NCBI RefSeq assembly: GCF_036880985.1
Contig: NZ_JBAJNO010000008.1
Location: forward strand, 62,001-126,000
Direction of reading: 5' to 3'
Source: Limibacter armeniacum
Lineage (GTDB): Bacteria > Bacteroidota > Bacteroidia > Cytophagales > Flammeovirgaceae
Length of the DNA stretch: 64,000 nt
A program made the position numbers and the translations under genes. Position 1 is the first letter of the stretch, and the number at the start of each line of letters is the position of its first letter. The notes beneath the pieces were generated by a model. The model saw only the letters and a program-made list of their open reading frames with translations. It did not search any database and had not been told where the DNA came from. Of this stretch, positions 9,552-19,407 are shown piece after piece.

Positions 9552-10442
9552 ATGAATCAGGAAGAACAAAGACTGAAAGATATTGTCAAAGAAAAATATA
9601 GCGAGATTGCTAAGCAGGATAAGGCAATCAATGCAGCTTCTTGCTGTGGTTCTGGAGAGATCTCACAGGAAGTTTACAACATCATGACTGACAGTTATGA
9701 GGAACTGGAAGGTTATAATCAGGATGCGGACTTAGGTTTGGGTTGTGGTTTGCCTACGCAGTTTGCTCGTATCAGTAAAGGAGACACCGTATTGGACTTG
9801 GGTTCAGGAGCGGGAAATGATTGCTTTGTCGCACGCCATGAAACAGGCGAAACAGGTAAAGTACTCGGTGTGGACTTTACGCCTGCCATGATCAAAAAAG
9901 CAAGAGAAAATGCTGATAAGTTGGGCTTCAATAATGTAGAGTTCCGTGAAGGAGATATTGAGGATATGCCTGTTACTTCTGATACTATCGATGTTGTGGT
10001 TAGTAACTGTGTATTGAACCTTGTTCCTAACAAGAATGCTGTAATCAAGGAAATCTTCCGAGTATTGAAACCAGGAGGACATTTCAGTATTTCTGATATC
10101 GTATTGGTGGGAGAACTTCCTGAGCAAATCCAGACAGCAGCTGAAATGTATGCAGGTTGTGTGTCAGGGGCCATTCAGAAGTCTGAGTATCTGAACCTGA
10201 TTCATGAAAATGGTTTCCAGTCGGTGACAATACAAAAGGAGAAGCCGATCATTGTACCTGATGATATTCTGAAGAAGTACCTGTCAGGTGAGGAAGTTGA
10301 GAAGTTTAAGACAGAAGGAGCTGGTATTTACAGCGTAACAGTGTATGCTGAAAAGGCGGGTGCTAAAAAGGACAAACCAAAAATCCGACTTTCGGATTTG
10401 CAAAGTGGTAATGCCTGTACACCAGGTTCAGGTTGCTGCTAA
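9552..10442 (+). CDS. arsM: Arsenite S-adenosylmethionine methyltransferase
   Basis: This 296-residue methyltransferase transfers methyl groups from SAM to As(III), giving methylated arsenicals. The SAM-binding motif I is VLDLGSGAGND (about residues 80-90), followed by GVDFTPAMI. The cysteines expected for arsenic binding are present: the CC pair at 31-32, C65 in LGLGCG, and later ones in VSNCVLNL and YAGCVSGA. The end CTPGSGCC adds a cysteine-rich tail of a kind often seen in ArsM proteins. The gene sits 50 bp after arsR with its own operator dyad. It is cytoplasmic. Confidence 0.93.
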   Translation: MNQEEQRLKDIVKEKYSEIAKQDKAINAASCCGSGEISQEVYNIMTDSYEELEGYNQDADLGLGCGLPTQFARISKGDTVLDLGSGAGNDCFVARHETGETGKVLGVDFTPAMIKKARENADKLGFNNVEFREGDIEDMPVTSDTIDVVVSNCVLNLVPNKNAVIKEIFRVLKPGGHFSISDIVLVGELPEQIQTAAEMYAGCVSGAIQKSEYLNLIHENGFQSVTIQKEKPIIVPDDILKKYLSGEEVEKFKTEGAGIYSVTVYAEKAGAKKDKPKIRLSDLQSGNACTPGSGCC

Positions 10443-10511
10443 TAAATCAATGGGCAGTAGATACAGTCTGCTGCCTGTTTTTAGGATAAAACTACTTTAA
10501 GACAAACAGAC

Positions 10512-11129
10512 ATGATCAACCAAACACTTTCTGATTATATCGAATCGGTTGTAGCGGAATTTGACCAGATTCCTGAGGAAAGAAAACCACTATTGAAGCA
10601 GGTAGCTGATTTTGTAGAAAACAGCCTTGAAAAGGAAGGGATTGCGAACCTTACCCTGATTTGTACACACAATTCACGCAGAAGCCACCTTTCTCAGGTT
10701 TGGACGCAGGTAGCAGCTTACTATTATGGTATCAGCGGTGTGTTTGCTTATTCGGGAGGAACAGAAGCGACCGCTATGTTTCCTTCAGCTGGGAAGGCAC
10801 TTTCAAAGGCAGGGTTAGAGATCAATAAGTTATCGGAAGAAAGCAATCCTGTTTATAGCATCAAGTATGCAGAAAACCAGCCGGCAATTATTGGCTTTTC
10901 CAAAACATACGATCACGCATTCAACCCTCAGTCGGGCTTTGCAGCAGTGATGACTTGTACACATGCCGATGAGAATTGTCCGGTGATCCCATCTGCTGGT
11001 CAGCGTATCTCATTGCCTTTTGAGGATCCGAAAGCATTTGACGGGACACCTCAGCAGGAAGAGAAATATGATGAGCGTTGCCGCCAGATAGCCCGTGAGC
11101 TATTCTATGCTTTTTCACTGATTCGCTAA
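10512..11129 (+). CDS. Arsenate reductase of the low-molecular-weight phosphatase type
   Basis: At 205 residues it is longer than the classical 130-residue thioredoxin-linked ArsC, as is usual for the Bacteroidota form. The P-loop ICTHNSRRS carries the CX5R signature (C51 to R57). Further cysteines at MTCTHADENCP may take part in the disulfide cascade. It would reduce As(V) to As(III) for methylation by ArsM or export by Acr3. It lies 69 bp after arsM and 24 bp before the transporter gene, consistent with one transcript. Confidence 0.85.
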   Translation: MINQTLSDYIESVVAEFDQIPEERKPLLKQVADFVENSLEKEGIANLTLICTHNSRRSHLSQVWTQVAAYYYGISGVFAYSGGTEATAMFPSAGKALSKAGLEINKLSEESNPVYSIKYAENQPAIIGFSKTYDHAFNPQSGFAAVMTCTHADENCPVIPSAGQRISLPFEDPKAFDGTPQQEEKYDERCRQIARELFYAFSLIR

Positions 11130-11153
11130 ACTGATTTTAAACAAAAAATTAAA

Positions 11154-12236
11154 ATGGAAATGACTTCACAGGAGTCTGTTTGCGTCAACAAGCAGCCCAA
11201 GAAACTCTCTTTTTTGGACAGCTACCTGACACTTTGGATATTCTTGGCAATGGCTATTGGTGTAGGGATTGGTTACCTGTTCCCATCAGTGGCAGATGGT
11301 ATCAACAGTATGTCTGTGGGTACAACCAATATTCCTTTGGCAATTGGGTTGATCTTGATGATGTATCCTCCTTTTGCGAAAGTGCGCTATGAGGAAATGG
11401 GTAAGGTGTTCAGCAATGTAAAAGTACTCTCACTGTCATTGGTGTTGAACTGGATCATCGGTCCGGTACTGATGTTTGCCTTGGCATTGATTTTCCTTCA
11501 GGATTACCCTGAATATATGGTCGGCGTGATCTTGATTGGATTGGCAAGATGTATTGCTATGGTGATCGTATGGAATGAGCTGGCAGAAGGCAGCCGTGAG
11601 TATGCGGCAGGACTTGTGGCACTGAACAGTATCTTTCAGGTGCTGCTTTACAGTGTATATGCTTACCTGTTTATCACCGTATTGCCTCCAATGTTTGGAT
11701 TTGAAGGACTGGAGGTCAATATCACCATGGGAGAGATTGCTGAAAGCGTAGCGATTTACTTGGGTGTTCCTTTTCTGGCAGGTATGCTGACAAGAATGGC
11801 ACTGGTAAAAGCGAAAGGCAAAACTTGGTATGAGGAACAGTTCGTACCTAGAGTTTCACCTATTACACTGGTGGCTTTACTGTTTACTATTGTGGTGATG
11901 TTTAGCTTGAAAGGGGAGATGATCGTGCAGATTCCAATGGATGTGTTGCGCATTGCGATTCCACTTGTTATCTACTTCACTTTGATGTTTGTGATCAGTT
12001 TTGTGATGGGAAAATGGTTGGGAGCTGATTATTCTAGAAACGCTTCCATTGCCTTTACAGCAGCAGGAAATAACTTTGAATTGGCCATCGCTGTTGCAAT
12101 TGGTGTCTTCGGTATCAACTCAGGACAGGCTTTTGCAGGTGTGATTGGACCATTGGTAGAAGTGCCCGCCTTGATTGCTTTGGTAAACCTAGCTTTCTGG
12201 CTGAAGAAAAAGTTATACGACAAGCAAGCTGCATAA
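11154..12236 (+). CDS. acr3: Acr3-type arsenite efflux permease
   Basis: This is a 360-residue inner-membrane protein with about ten hydrophobic segments. The family landmark [12 protein letters not shown], with the essential cysteine (Cys133) in the fourth membrane helix, is present, as is the helix containing [20 protein letters not shown]. It exports arsenite by coupling to the proton motive force. It closes the arsR-arsM-arsC-acr3 operon, followed by a bidirectional terminator. An alternative start lies two codons downstream. Confidence 0.95.
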   Translation: MEMTSQESVCVNKQPKKLSFLDSYLTLWIFLAMAIGVGIGYLFPSVADGINSMSVGTTNIPLAIGLILMMYPPFAKVRYEEMGKVFSNVKVLSLSLVLNWIIGPVLMFALALIFLQDYPEYMVGVILIGLARCIAMVIVWNELAEGSREYAAGLVALNSIFQVLLYSVYAYLFITVLPPMFGFEGLEVNITMGEIAESVAIYLGVPFLAGMLTRMALVKAKGKTWYEEQFVPRVSPITLVALLFTIVVMFSLKGEMIVQIPMDVLRIAIPLVIYFTLMFVISFVMGKWLGADYSRNASIAFTAAGNNFELAIAVAIGVFGINSGQAFAGVIGPLVEVPALIALVNLAFWLKKKLYDKQAA

Positions 12237-12264
12237 GCTTGATGATTAGGTAGAGATACATAAT

Positions 12265-12298
12265 AAAACAGCCTCTTCAGAGATGAAGGGGCTGTTTT
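12265..12298. terminator. Bidirectional terminator between convergent genes
   Basis: The stem AAAACAGCC..GGCTGTTTT with inner CTTC/GAAG pairs has A/T tracts on both sides. It lies between the ends of acr3 (+) and the hydrolase gene (-). Confidence 0.8.
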
Positions 12299-12301
12299 GT
12301 A

Positions 12302-13345
12302 TTATTTCATTTGATAGCTCAAAGCCTCTGTTGGGTTTCCCATTACCCGACTGAAAAATGCTTTCATATAAGCCATGTCAGGCTTGAACCGGTACTGTCG
12401 CTGCTCAAATGTCTGTTGTCCATCCTGCTCTGATACGGCATAGGTAAAAACAAATTTTCCTTCTGCCTTACCTTTCCATCCATCAAACTGACCAAATCTT
12501 AGGTCATTGATCAGGTACGTATCACTTCCTTCTTTTTCAACCGTATAGTATCCTTTTGTGACCTCCAGTAATCTTTGAAGTTTTGGTGTCATCTCCAATG
12601 TAGAAAGTAGAGTGTGATTTTTAGGAGCATATAGAAAATCAACAGCTTGACTTTTATCAAAGATAGAATAGAATCCTGTATAATATCCATCTGGAGTTTC
12701 GGCTGTAGCTGTCCATAGAAATGCATTGAGTGGAGTCGCTTTGGTGATATGACGCTCAGACTGGATTCCTTGTGCTTGGAGTGCCCGCTCAAAAACCTTG
12801 TCGGCTATTTGTTGGTTGAAAAAACCTAATCCCAAATAGGCTGTGCTGACAAATAACCCAAGCGTATTTAACCATCGACGTTTGTTACTGATTTTAGGGT
12901 AACACATTGCCGCAATTAACAATGCCATAAACGGAATGGTATAAAATGGGTCAACGACAAAAACAGAGTAGGTTGCAAACCCATAATGGCTAAACGGATA
13001 AAGCAGCTGTGTCCCCCAAGTAGTACAGGTATCCAGCAGTGTATGTGTAAAGAACCCAAGAAAAAAGAGCCAAACCCAATCCTTGAATTTCGTTGTCCGG
13101 CTATACCATTTGTGTAATAGCCAAGCAAAAAATGGCGAAGCCAATACACAGAAGAGGATTGAGTGGGTAACACTTCTGTGGAACGTCAACTCTCCAACAG
13201 TATCCAAAAATGGACTAGCCAACACATCCAAGTCCGGAATAGTACCGGCTACAGCACCCCAAAGCGCTGCCTTATTACCAATTTTTTTCCCTAAAACAGC
13301 TTCTCCTACCGAAGCGCCCAATACAATTTGTGTTACAGAATCCAT
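12302..13345 (-). CDS. Membrane-bound metal-dependent hydrolase, YdjM/DUF457 family
   Basis: This 347-residue protein has the DUF457/YdjM signature: MDSVTQIVLGASVGEAVLG at the start, the acidic motif GTIPDLDVL, and FHRSVTHSIL, where the His and Asp residues likely bind metal. Four to five membrane segments fill residues about 60-180. The remaining 160 residues are soluble and unlike the core family. The family is described as membrane-bound metal-dependent hydrolases, and the substrate is not established. The gene stands alone, convergent with the ars operon. Confidence 0.75.
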   Translation of the reverse strand: MDSVTQIVLGASVGEAVLGKKIGNKAALWGAVAGTIPDLDVLASPFLDTVGELTFHRSVTHSILFCVLASPFFAWLLHKWYSRTTKFKDWVWLFFLGFFTHTLLDTCTTWGTQLLYPFSHYGFATYSVFVVDPFYTIPFMALLIAAMCYPKISNKRRWLNTLGLFVSTAYLGLGFFNQQIADKVFERALQAQGIQSERHITKATPLNAFLWTATAETPDGYYTGFYSIFDKSQAVDFLYAPKNHTLLSTLEMTPKLQRLLEVTKGYYTVEKEGSDTYLINDLRFGQFDGWKGKAEGKFVFTYAVSEQDGQQTFEQRQYRFKPDMAYMKAFFSRVMGNPTEALSYQMK

Positions 13346-13532
13346 AATCAGTTATAGTGAGAGCTGTTTGTTCAGCCTGTTTTTCTTTGTGATTGTAAGC
13401 ACGGAAATGGTTATTCCGCCTTTAAATATCAGCAGCTTTCCTTAATTTGTACAAAATAAAAACTGTTTCTGTTGATTTTTCTACTTAGTCTTTGCCAGAA
13501 GAGCTGATTATCAACCGCTACACTGTAAGATT

Positions 13533-14540
13533 ATGAAAGTTGTAATACCTGTAGCAGGACGAGGTTCTAACCTGCGTCCTTTAACCAACACACAACCAAA
13601 AGCCTTGCTGCCAGTTGCCGGCAAACCGATTATCGGTCATATCATAGACTTCTTCAAAGAAAAGGGGTTTAAGGAATTTGTCCTGATTATCGGTTATATG
13701 GGGACACGGATTGAGGAATTTGTGAGAACGCATTATAAGGATAATGAAGACCTGACCTTCGAGTTTGTCGTGCAGGTACCCAGAGAAGGGTCGGCACATG
13801 CTATTTGGGCTGCTAAGGAATCCCTAAAAGAGGAGACAGAGTTGTTGATTTGTTTGGGAGACTCTATTGTGGAGTTGGATTTTGAGCGGTTTATGAAAAT
13901 AGACGGATGTGCCGTAGGGGTCAGGAAAATTGACAAGCCGACTGATTTTGGTATTGCTGAGCTGAGCAAAGATGGTTATGTCAAAAGGTTGGTAGAAAAG
14001 CCTCGTATTCCTATGTCCAACCTTGGTTTGGTAGGCATCTACAAGATTGATGACGCCAAGGCATTGATTGAAGCAATCGCTTACATTATCAAGAATGAGA
14101 TAACGACTAATAATGAATTCCACCTGACGGATGCCTTGCAACAGATGTTGGTAAAAGGTAGCAAGTTCACGGCAATGGAAGTAAACAGTTGGTTTGATTG
14201 TGGGCATAAGGATACTTTGCTGGCAGCCAATGCCACATTATTGGCAAGACCCAACTTCCCGCTTTCCACAGAGGAAGAGTGTGAAAATTGCGTGCTGATA
14301 CAGCCTGTTAAAATTGGGAAGAACTGCAAGATCTCGAATTCTATTATTGGACCTAACGTAGTGATAGGAGATGATTCGATTATCGATGGTTGCGTGGTAA
14401 GGAATTCAATTATTGGGACTTTCAGTAAGTTGGAGCAATTGATACTGGAAAGTTCACTAGTGGGGCACGATTCCACATTGAAAGGAGCATTCCAAAGTCT
14501 GAACCTTGGCGATCACACAGATATCCGTTTTGGAAGTTGA
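13533..14540 (+). CDS. Sugar-phosphate nucleotidyltransferase (RmlA-like)
   Basis: This 335-residue NTP transferase has the nucleotide-binding loop VIPVAGRGSNLRPLT followed by PKALLPVAGKP; the family usually has GxGTRLRP, so the loop is slightly changed. LICLGDSIV provides the metal-binding aspartate region, and VEKP matches the sugar-binding motif. After about residue 240 it continues with hexapeptide (left-handed beta-helix) repeats such as KIGKNCKISNSIIGPNVVIG. It should make an NDP-sugar from NTP and a sugar 1-phosphate for envelope polysaccharide. The exact sugar cannot be told. Confidence 0.87.
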   Translation: MKVVIPVAGRGSNLRPLTNTQPKALLPVAGKPIIGHIIDFFKEKGFKEFVLIIGYMGTRIEEFVRTHYKDNEDLTFEFVVQVPREGSAHAIWAAKESLKEETELLICLGDSIVELDFERFMKIDGCAVGVRKIDKPTDFGIAELSKDGYVKRLVEKPRIPMSNLGLVGIYKIDDAKALIEAIAYIIKNEITTNNEFHLTDALQQMLVKGSKFTAMEVNSWFDCGHKDTLLAANATLLARPNFPLSTEEECENCVLIQPVKIGKNCKISNSIIGPNVVIGDDSIIDGCVVRNSIIGTFSKLEQLILESSLVGHDSTLKGAFQSLNLGDHTDIRFGS

Positions 14541-14569
14541 TAAGTTAGTTGACGAGTACAGTCAAAATA

Positions 14570-14600
14570 AAAGCGGTATGGAATAACTCCATACCGCTTT
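14570..14600. terminator. Bidirectional terminator
   Basis: A perfect 13-bp stem (AAAGCGGTATGGA with its complement) lies between the nucleotidyltransferase (+) and the protease (-) ends, with AT-rich flanks. Confidence 0.8.
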
Positions 14601-14627
14601 GTGCTATATAAACTGACTGATCAGACC

Positions 14628-15467
14628 TTAGTAAAGGTAGTCAAGAGCAGTTTTGTCATTGTTGTTGAACGGACGGTCACCACCATCAGTACAAGCAAGC
14701 ATCCAAGATTTTTTAGAAGCCTGAACTTCACCGATAGCAGGTGTACCAGGGATATATTCAGCACCTACAGTACTTGCACCCTCATTGCTTGGAGAACCAC
14801 CACAGCTAATGCTTCTGTCATAGAAGTCTGTGTGACGGAAGCCAATACAGTGACCAATCTCATGAGCCATAATTGTAGCGATACCATTTACGCTCAATCC
14901 ATATGAAGACTCAAGGATACCACTCATTTTGATTTCACCATAAGGGGCACCATTGTTTGATGGGAAGCCAGCAGAACCTAGTACGCCTCTTCTTTCATCG
15001 CCTTTACGCAATCTTGTAAATACGATATCTGCTTGGCTGCTGCTAGATACTCTTGACATTGTGATGCTAAGGTTCTCAGCATTGTAGCGAGAGATAGCCT
15101 CGTCAAGTGCTGCTACATAAGTAGCACTATAGCCATTTTTTCCACCTTGTGGTACATAGAATGTGATATTACGGCTACCGCTTACAGCAACAAGGTTGGT
15201 AGTGTGATAGTGCTCGTCGTGAGGTAGTGCATTACCTTCTTGTAGAGAAGCAAGGTCAGCAGCAGAAATATAAATATCCCCTTCTACTAGGTAACCATCT
15301 TCGAATGTAATAGGTGCTTGGTTTTTAACATCAAAACCAGCGTTTGTCAGAATAGCTAGTACATTATCAGATACTTCTTGTGGTGAATCTACATCCTGTT
15401 GCTCACAAGAAGAAAACATCATTGCTGCAATGAGCATGAAGGCGCTAATTACGCTCCACTTTTTCAT
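14628..15467 (-). CDS. Secreted M57-like zinc metalloprotease, lipoprotein
   Basis: I choose ATG 15467 because it yields MKKWSVISAFMLIAAMMFSSC, a clean signal peptide with lipobox; the longer frame upstream runs into the insertion-sequence end. At about residue 200 is MAHEIGHCIGFRHTD, the HExxHxxGxxH zinc site. The arrangement fits the dual-action protease family M57 (myxobacterial/Bacteroidota type). It should be an envelope-anchored or exported endopeptidase. The end of an IS element lies only 24 bp before the start, so its native promoter has been displaced. Confidence 0.85.
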   Translation of the reverse strand: MKKWSVISAFMLIAAMMFSSCEQQDVDSPQEVSDNVLAILTNAGFDVKNQAPITFEDGYLVEGDIYISAADLASLQEGNALPHDEHYHTTNLVAVSGSRNITFYVPQGGKNGYSATYVAALDEAISRYNAENLSITMSRVSSSSQADIVFTRLRKGDERRGVLGSAGFPSNNGAPYGEIKMSGILESSYGLSVNGIATIMAHEIGHCIGFRHTDFYDRSISCGGSPSNEGASTVGAEYIPGTPAIGEVQASKKSWMLACTDGGDRPFNNNDKTALDYLY

Positions 15468-15490
15468 AAAATTTGGGTGTTTAAAAGACA

Positions 15491-16493
15491 TTATCACGAT
15501 TAACAAAAAGTTGTGAATTAGGAACAAAAGAAGGCGACAAAGCACTCATTTAGTTGTGAAACCTAAATCCATAAGTGCCCGTCGCCTACAGAGTTTAACG
15601 TCCTTGACCAAGGAAGAGTTGAGAGAATTGGAAGGAATTTTCTCATATGTTTATGTTGAAGCCTTACAGCAGTATACCATGAAAGGGAGGCCTCGCAGGA
15701 AGCCTTTGAAGAAGCTGGATGATTACCGTAACAGCAGTCTCCAAGGGATAGAGACTAAACTCTTTTTTATTCTATATAGCTTGAAGGAGAATCCCACGCA
15801 AGAATCACTAGGATTGTATTTCAATATCAGTCAAAGTAAGGTAAGTGAATGGCTATATTTCCTGGGAAACTGCTTACTACAAACATTAAATTATGTAGGA
15901 GAGCTACCTGCCAATGTAATGGAAGAGTTTCGAAAAAAACTTAAGCCTTACTGGAGTGAAGTATTCTTAGTGGATGGAGTAGAACGCCTCATACAGCGTC
16001 CAAAGGACTCGGAAAAGCAAAAGATGAACTACAGTGGAAAGAAGAAGAGACATACTACCAAGAACCTTGTCATCACCGACAAAGAGGGTAAGCAAGTGCT
16101 CTATCTTTCTGAGACTGTAGCAGGTAGTATTCATGATAAAAAGCTTTTTGATCAACAACAGTTTGCCTTTCCTAAAAAAGGTATCAAGCTACTGGGGGAC
16201 TTAGCCTTCAAGGGCATTGATCTTGATAATGTTACATTCATTGTGCCTATCAAAAAACACAAAGGGATTGAGCTACCTGATTTTATGAAAGAGGCGAATA
16301 GAAAGCTGGCAAGTATAAGGGTTCGTGTTGAGCATGCTATCTGCGGGATTAAAAGGCTCAGAATCCTCAAGGATATTTTCAGGCTAAGAAGAGAAGGGGC
16401 ATTAGATAGAGTGATGAAAATTGGAGCGGGTTTACATAACTTCAGATCTCGAAGGAGAAGACTTGTTAATACATAGATTGTTAATCGTGATAA
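15491..16493 (+). mobile_element. IS5/HARBI-like insertion sequence
   Basis: A perfect 16-bp terminal inverted repeat, TTATCACGATTAACAA, occurs at 15491-15506 and as its complement at 16478-16493. It encloses one transposase. The outermost TTA/TAA bases may include a TA target duplication, so the exact ends are uncertain by two or three bases. The element is about 1.0 kb. Confidence 0.85.
15556..16476 (+). CDS. DDE transposase (DDE_Tnp_4/IS5-like)
   Basis: This 306-residue transposase starts at GTG 15556. An N-terminal helix-turn-helix region (ESLGLYFNISQSKVSEWLYFLG, about residues 88-110) precedes the DDE core. Acidic candidates are in FLVDGVER, GDLAFKGID and the RVRVEHAICGIKR motif with the last glutamate, which is characteristic of the DDE_Tnp_4 fold. 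The frame is intact and runs almost to the right inverted repeat. It should catalyse cut-and-paste transposition of this element. Confidence 0.88.
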   Translation: MKPKSISARRLQSLTSLTKEELRELEGIFSYVYVEALQQYTMKGRPRRKPLKKLDDYRNSSLQGIETKLFFILYSLKENPTQESLGLYFNISQSKVSEWLYFLGNCLLQTLNYVGELPANVMEEFRKKLKPYWSEVFLVDGVERLIQRPKDSEKQKMNYSGKKKRHTTKNLVITDKEGKQVLYLSETVAGSIHDKKLFDQQQFAFPKKGIKLLGDLAFKGIDLDNVTFIVPIKKHKGIELPDFMKEANRKLASIRVRVEHAICGIKRLRILKDIFRLRREGALDRVMKIGAGLHNFRSRRRRLVNT

Positions 16494-17317
16494 ATACTAA
16501 AGTAAATAATAAAATAATTGAATGTTGGTTGTGTACACATTGGGATATTACAAATATTATTTCAATTCTCAATAAGAATAACACAAAAAAGTAATCATAA
16601 GTAATTGATATGTAAGTATTTGTATATTTCTATTTGTTGGGTTTTGTGCAAAAATCTAAAATGGAAGAATTATTACTAAAGTTATATTTTTGATACGTTT
16701 AGGTTGCGTTATTGTGAATTTATCTCCCAAATGTTTAATAAATGTAAATAGAGTTATTGTTCTGATTTGTTAGAAATATCATATTCATTCTTTTTATTTA
16801 AAGTTGTTAACTTTTTTGAGGTGATATTTTAAGAATACAATGTTTTGAGCGCATTTTTTCCCTAAAAAAGTATGCAATTTTCGGTGTTATTGACATTGAT
16901 AAAATGTGATGATTCATTTGTAAGTGTTTGGTATACAAATAATTAATTTAACTGTGTTAAGAGGCTGATTTTTATATTTTGGTTACATATAACACTTATG
17001 AGTAAACTTTAGTGAAGTGATCTTTAGATTGAAATTCAAAAAATGAAGTGTGTAGCCTTCTCAGTAGATAAAGGCATGCAATAACTGAAGGATAGTCGTT
17101 AACTTTGAGCTATAAGTTAATCTGATTTGTTTTTACTTCTTTATATAATTCTAATAACATGACTAACCGTGTCATGTTCAAAATGTTATTTATTCTGATT
17201 TTTAGGTGGTTAAGCCACAGATGTAACTATGTACATTTGTGGTTTTTTTGTTTGTAACATTTAGTAAAGCTGTTGATTTACAATGGCTTTAGTTAGTTGG
17301 AAATAGGCTCGATGCCG
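16494..17317. other. AT-rich intergenic stretch between IS and prophage
   Basis: No convincing gene. It probably includes the promoter that once drove the M57 protease. Two structures stand out: a perfect 8-bp dyad AACATGAC/GTCATGTT with 7-bp spacer at 17156-17178, and a terminator-like hairpin (CCACAgATGT/ACATtTGTGG followed by T7) at about 17216-17251. Confidence 0.6.
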
Positions 17318-17338
17318 TTTTGCTACATATATGCTACA
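17318..17338 (+). other. attL
   Basis: Left copy of the 21-bp direct repeat, containing TGCTACATATATGCTACA preceded by TTT. The core itself is an internal repeat of TGCTACA. It does not lie in a tRNA gene. Confidence 0.88.
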
Positions 17339-17396
17339 TTGATAGGACTTTTTTCACTGGCATTCAATTTTTTAATAACCTATAGATTTTTTTGCC

Positions 17397-18501
17397 ATGA
17401 CATCTAAGTCAGTCATTGTAGCTGTTCATCAAAACTTTAGAAAGGTGAATGCAAACGTACAGTACTACCAAAGAGGTAGAAAGAATTCAGACTCCGTAAC
17501 AATCTATGCACGTATCCATTGTGAGGGCGAAAAGGGTACAGGGTTTTCAACCGGAATTACATGCAAACTAATTGATTGGGGTGGTACTAGAGACTTGATC
17601 AAGTCATCTTACCATAGCGCAGACAACCAGCTACTTCAGAACTTTAGAAATGAAATCAAGATGCTTTACGCTCGAATGAAACCAGAGTTTAAGCAGATCA
17701 CACCAAAAATGCTTCAGAATGAATACAACAAACAACACAGAGGAAAACATATCAAACTGGTAGAATGCGCTCAGCTATTTCTTGAAAAGAAAAAGGAGGA
17801 AGTGACTACTTCTTCCTATGATGCTTATAGGTACAGAATGAATAAGATACTGGATCACTTCAAGGAAATAGGAAAAGACACCATCTTGATAGCAGAAATT
17901 ACGAAATCTTTGGGCAAGGATTTTATGACATGGATGCTTAAAAAAAAAGGCTATTCGGAACATTACACTGCTAGAGCACTCAATCTGCTTAATATGATGC
18001 TTAACTGGGCGGTAGAAGAGGACTACCTACAGTATAACCACTTGAAAGATCTAAAACTGAATCCTAAAAGTAAGTCAAAGATGATTTACCTAGATCGTGA
18101 TGAACTGAAGCAACTGGAAGCTTATCAGCCTAGGAGCAAGTCAAGACAAAAAGCGGCTGATGTCTTCCGGTTTCTTTGCTATACGGGTATGAGTTATATA
18201 GACTATACTTTATTTCGATATGATAAGCACGTGGAGTATATCAGAAGGGCGCCACATATCAGACAAAATCGACAAAAAAACGATCAAGAGTTTCTGGTTC
18301 CTTTGAGCGAAAAGGCACTCGAATTGCTGCAAAAATATGATTATGTATTGCCATTCGTGAGTCATCCAATGATCAATAAGCACTTGAAAAGGATTGTTCA
18401 AGAGGTTGGGTCATTCCAATATTGCCACTACGGAGAAGTTTTATGCGAAGATTACCGAGATCAGTATTATTGAGGAGCTGGAGTTGATATTGAGAGATTG
18501 A
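17397..18501 (+). pseudogene. Tyrosine integrase with internal deletion and frame loss
   Basis: The first 336 residues are a normal Bacteroidota-type tyrosine recombinase: Arm-binding and SAM-like domains, then CYTGMSYIDY (box I, with Ser where many integrases have Arg, as in IntDOT-like enzymes) and PMINKHLKRIVQEVG. The next expected part, about 40 residues with the HxxR box II, is missing. From 18406 the plus-one frame reads LGHSNIATTEKFYAKI and ends at 18501; this is the expected C-terminus with the nucleophilic Tyr. The in-frame product instead ends at 18473 with a nonsense tail. The enzyme would lack box II and the Tyr and should be inactive. Confidence 0.87.
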
Positions 18502-18684
18502 TAATTGTATACAACCTTTTTGCCTGTTTTGGGCAGTTTAGGGTATCTATTTTTCGCTTTTTGTATAAAAGTGGGCAGCTTTTGGGCATTATTTTTTGGC
18601 TGAAAGTGTTCTTGGTTTAGATACAGCCAATAACTAGCCTTTTGGACCTGGGAGGAGGTCTGGAAGAGTCTATGCACAAACGGA

Positions 18685-18716
18685 AAGCTTGCCTTAGCCC
18701 TAGGCAAGCTTTTTTT
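18685..18716 (+). terminator. Array hairpin 1
   Basis: 10-bp stem AAGCTTGCCT/AGGCAAGCTT, 7-nt loop, T-run. The same stem recurs in hairpin 3. Confidence 0.8.
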
Positions 18717-18829
18717 ATGTTTTAGGCATTTTTCAGGTATTATAAATGTTATGTAGTTGAGAGTTATTCCACAGGCAGCGGACGTAACTTTCTTAGCCAA
18801 TTAGCAACAGCATGACATATGCGAAAAAG

Positions 18830-18862
18830 GCTTGTCTCCGCATCATAGGCAAGCTTTTTTTT
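18830..18862 (+). terminator. Array hairpin 2
   Basis: Stem GCTTGTCT/AGGCAAGC with one G-U pair, then T8. Related to hairpins 1 and 3; the 100 bp upstream share TGTTAT..A.TTGAGAGTT with the stretch before hairpin 3. Confidence 0.8.
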
Positions 18863-19010
18863 ATTGGTTTGGGAATTATTATAGGCTGCAATTGTTATTG
18901 AATTGAGAGTTTTATCCAAGAAGAGAGGGGTAATACTTTCTGACTAAAATTAACAGCAGTAGTAATCTTTAGGCTAATGAAGGGAGCTTAAAGATTGTAA
19001 ACACGAATAA

Positions 19011-19042
19011 AAGCTTGCCTAAGCAGAAGGCAAGCTTTTTTT
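19011..19042 (+). terminator. Array hairpin 3
   Basis: 10-bp stem identical to hairpin 1 with a different loop, followed by T7. Confidence 0.8.
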
Positions 19043-19121
19043 ATAGAATTGCTATTGAGTATAAAAAAGGTGAAATTTGCACCTTCATAAATAATTAAGA
19101 TTAAAAAAAGCACAAGAAAGA

Positions 19122-19146
19122 ATGGGCAGCCTCTGTCCATTTTTTT
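19122..19146 (+). terminator. Array hairpin 4
   Basis: Stem ATGGGCAG/CTGTCCAT, 3-nt loop, T-run. It is the first hairpin of duplication copy 1. Confidence 0.78.
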
Positions 19147-19203
19147 GTTAGTGCTGAATTAGGAATACCGATCCTAAAAAACGTAATGATTGAGTAGTGA
19201 AAG

Positions 19204-19229
19204 GCCTGTCACAATGTGATGGGCTTTTT
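19204..19229 (+). terminator. Array hairpin 5
   Basis: GCCTGTCAC-AAT-GTGATGGGC with two G-U pairs, then T5. It closes duplication copy 1. Confidence 0.75.
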
Positions 19230-19310
19230 GCGTAAATTATTTTTGAGATTGGTTTGTTATAAAAGTATACGTACTAGAAGTATCTTGACTCATGTTTATT
19301 CATTCACTGT

Positions 19311-19338
19311 AAAACCCGTCACCTTAGTGGCGGGTTTT
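19311..19338 (+). terminator. Array hairpin 6
   Basis: 12-bp stem AAAACCCGTCAC/GTGGCGGGTTTT, loop CTTA. It lies between the two duplication copies. Confidence 0.75.
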
Positions 19339-19407
19339 GTGGTATTTGCATTTTGGTGTAAAAAAGATCAGCTTTGTACTTTCACATATAAATAGGCCTC
19401 AAAAGAG

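Noticed and set aside
17159-17257. 33-codon ORF beginning ATGACTAACCGT, the same 12 bases as the flavoprotein start at 56542
   Set aside because: A 12-base match is expected by chance among this many positions; the flanks show no further similarity.
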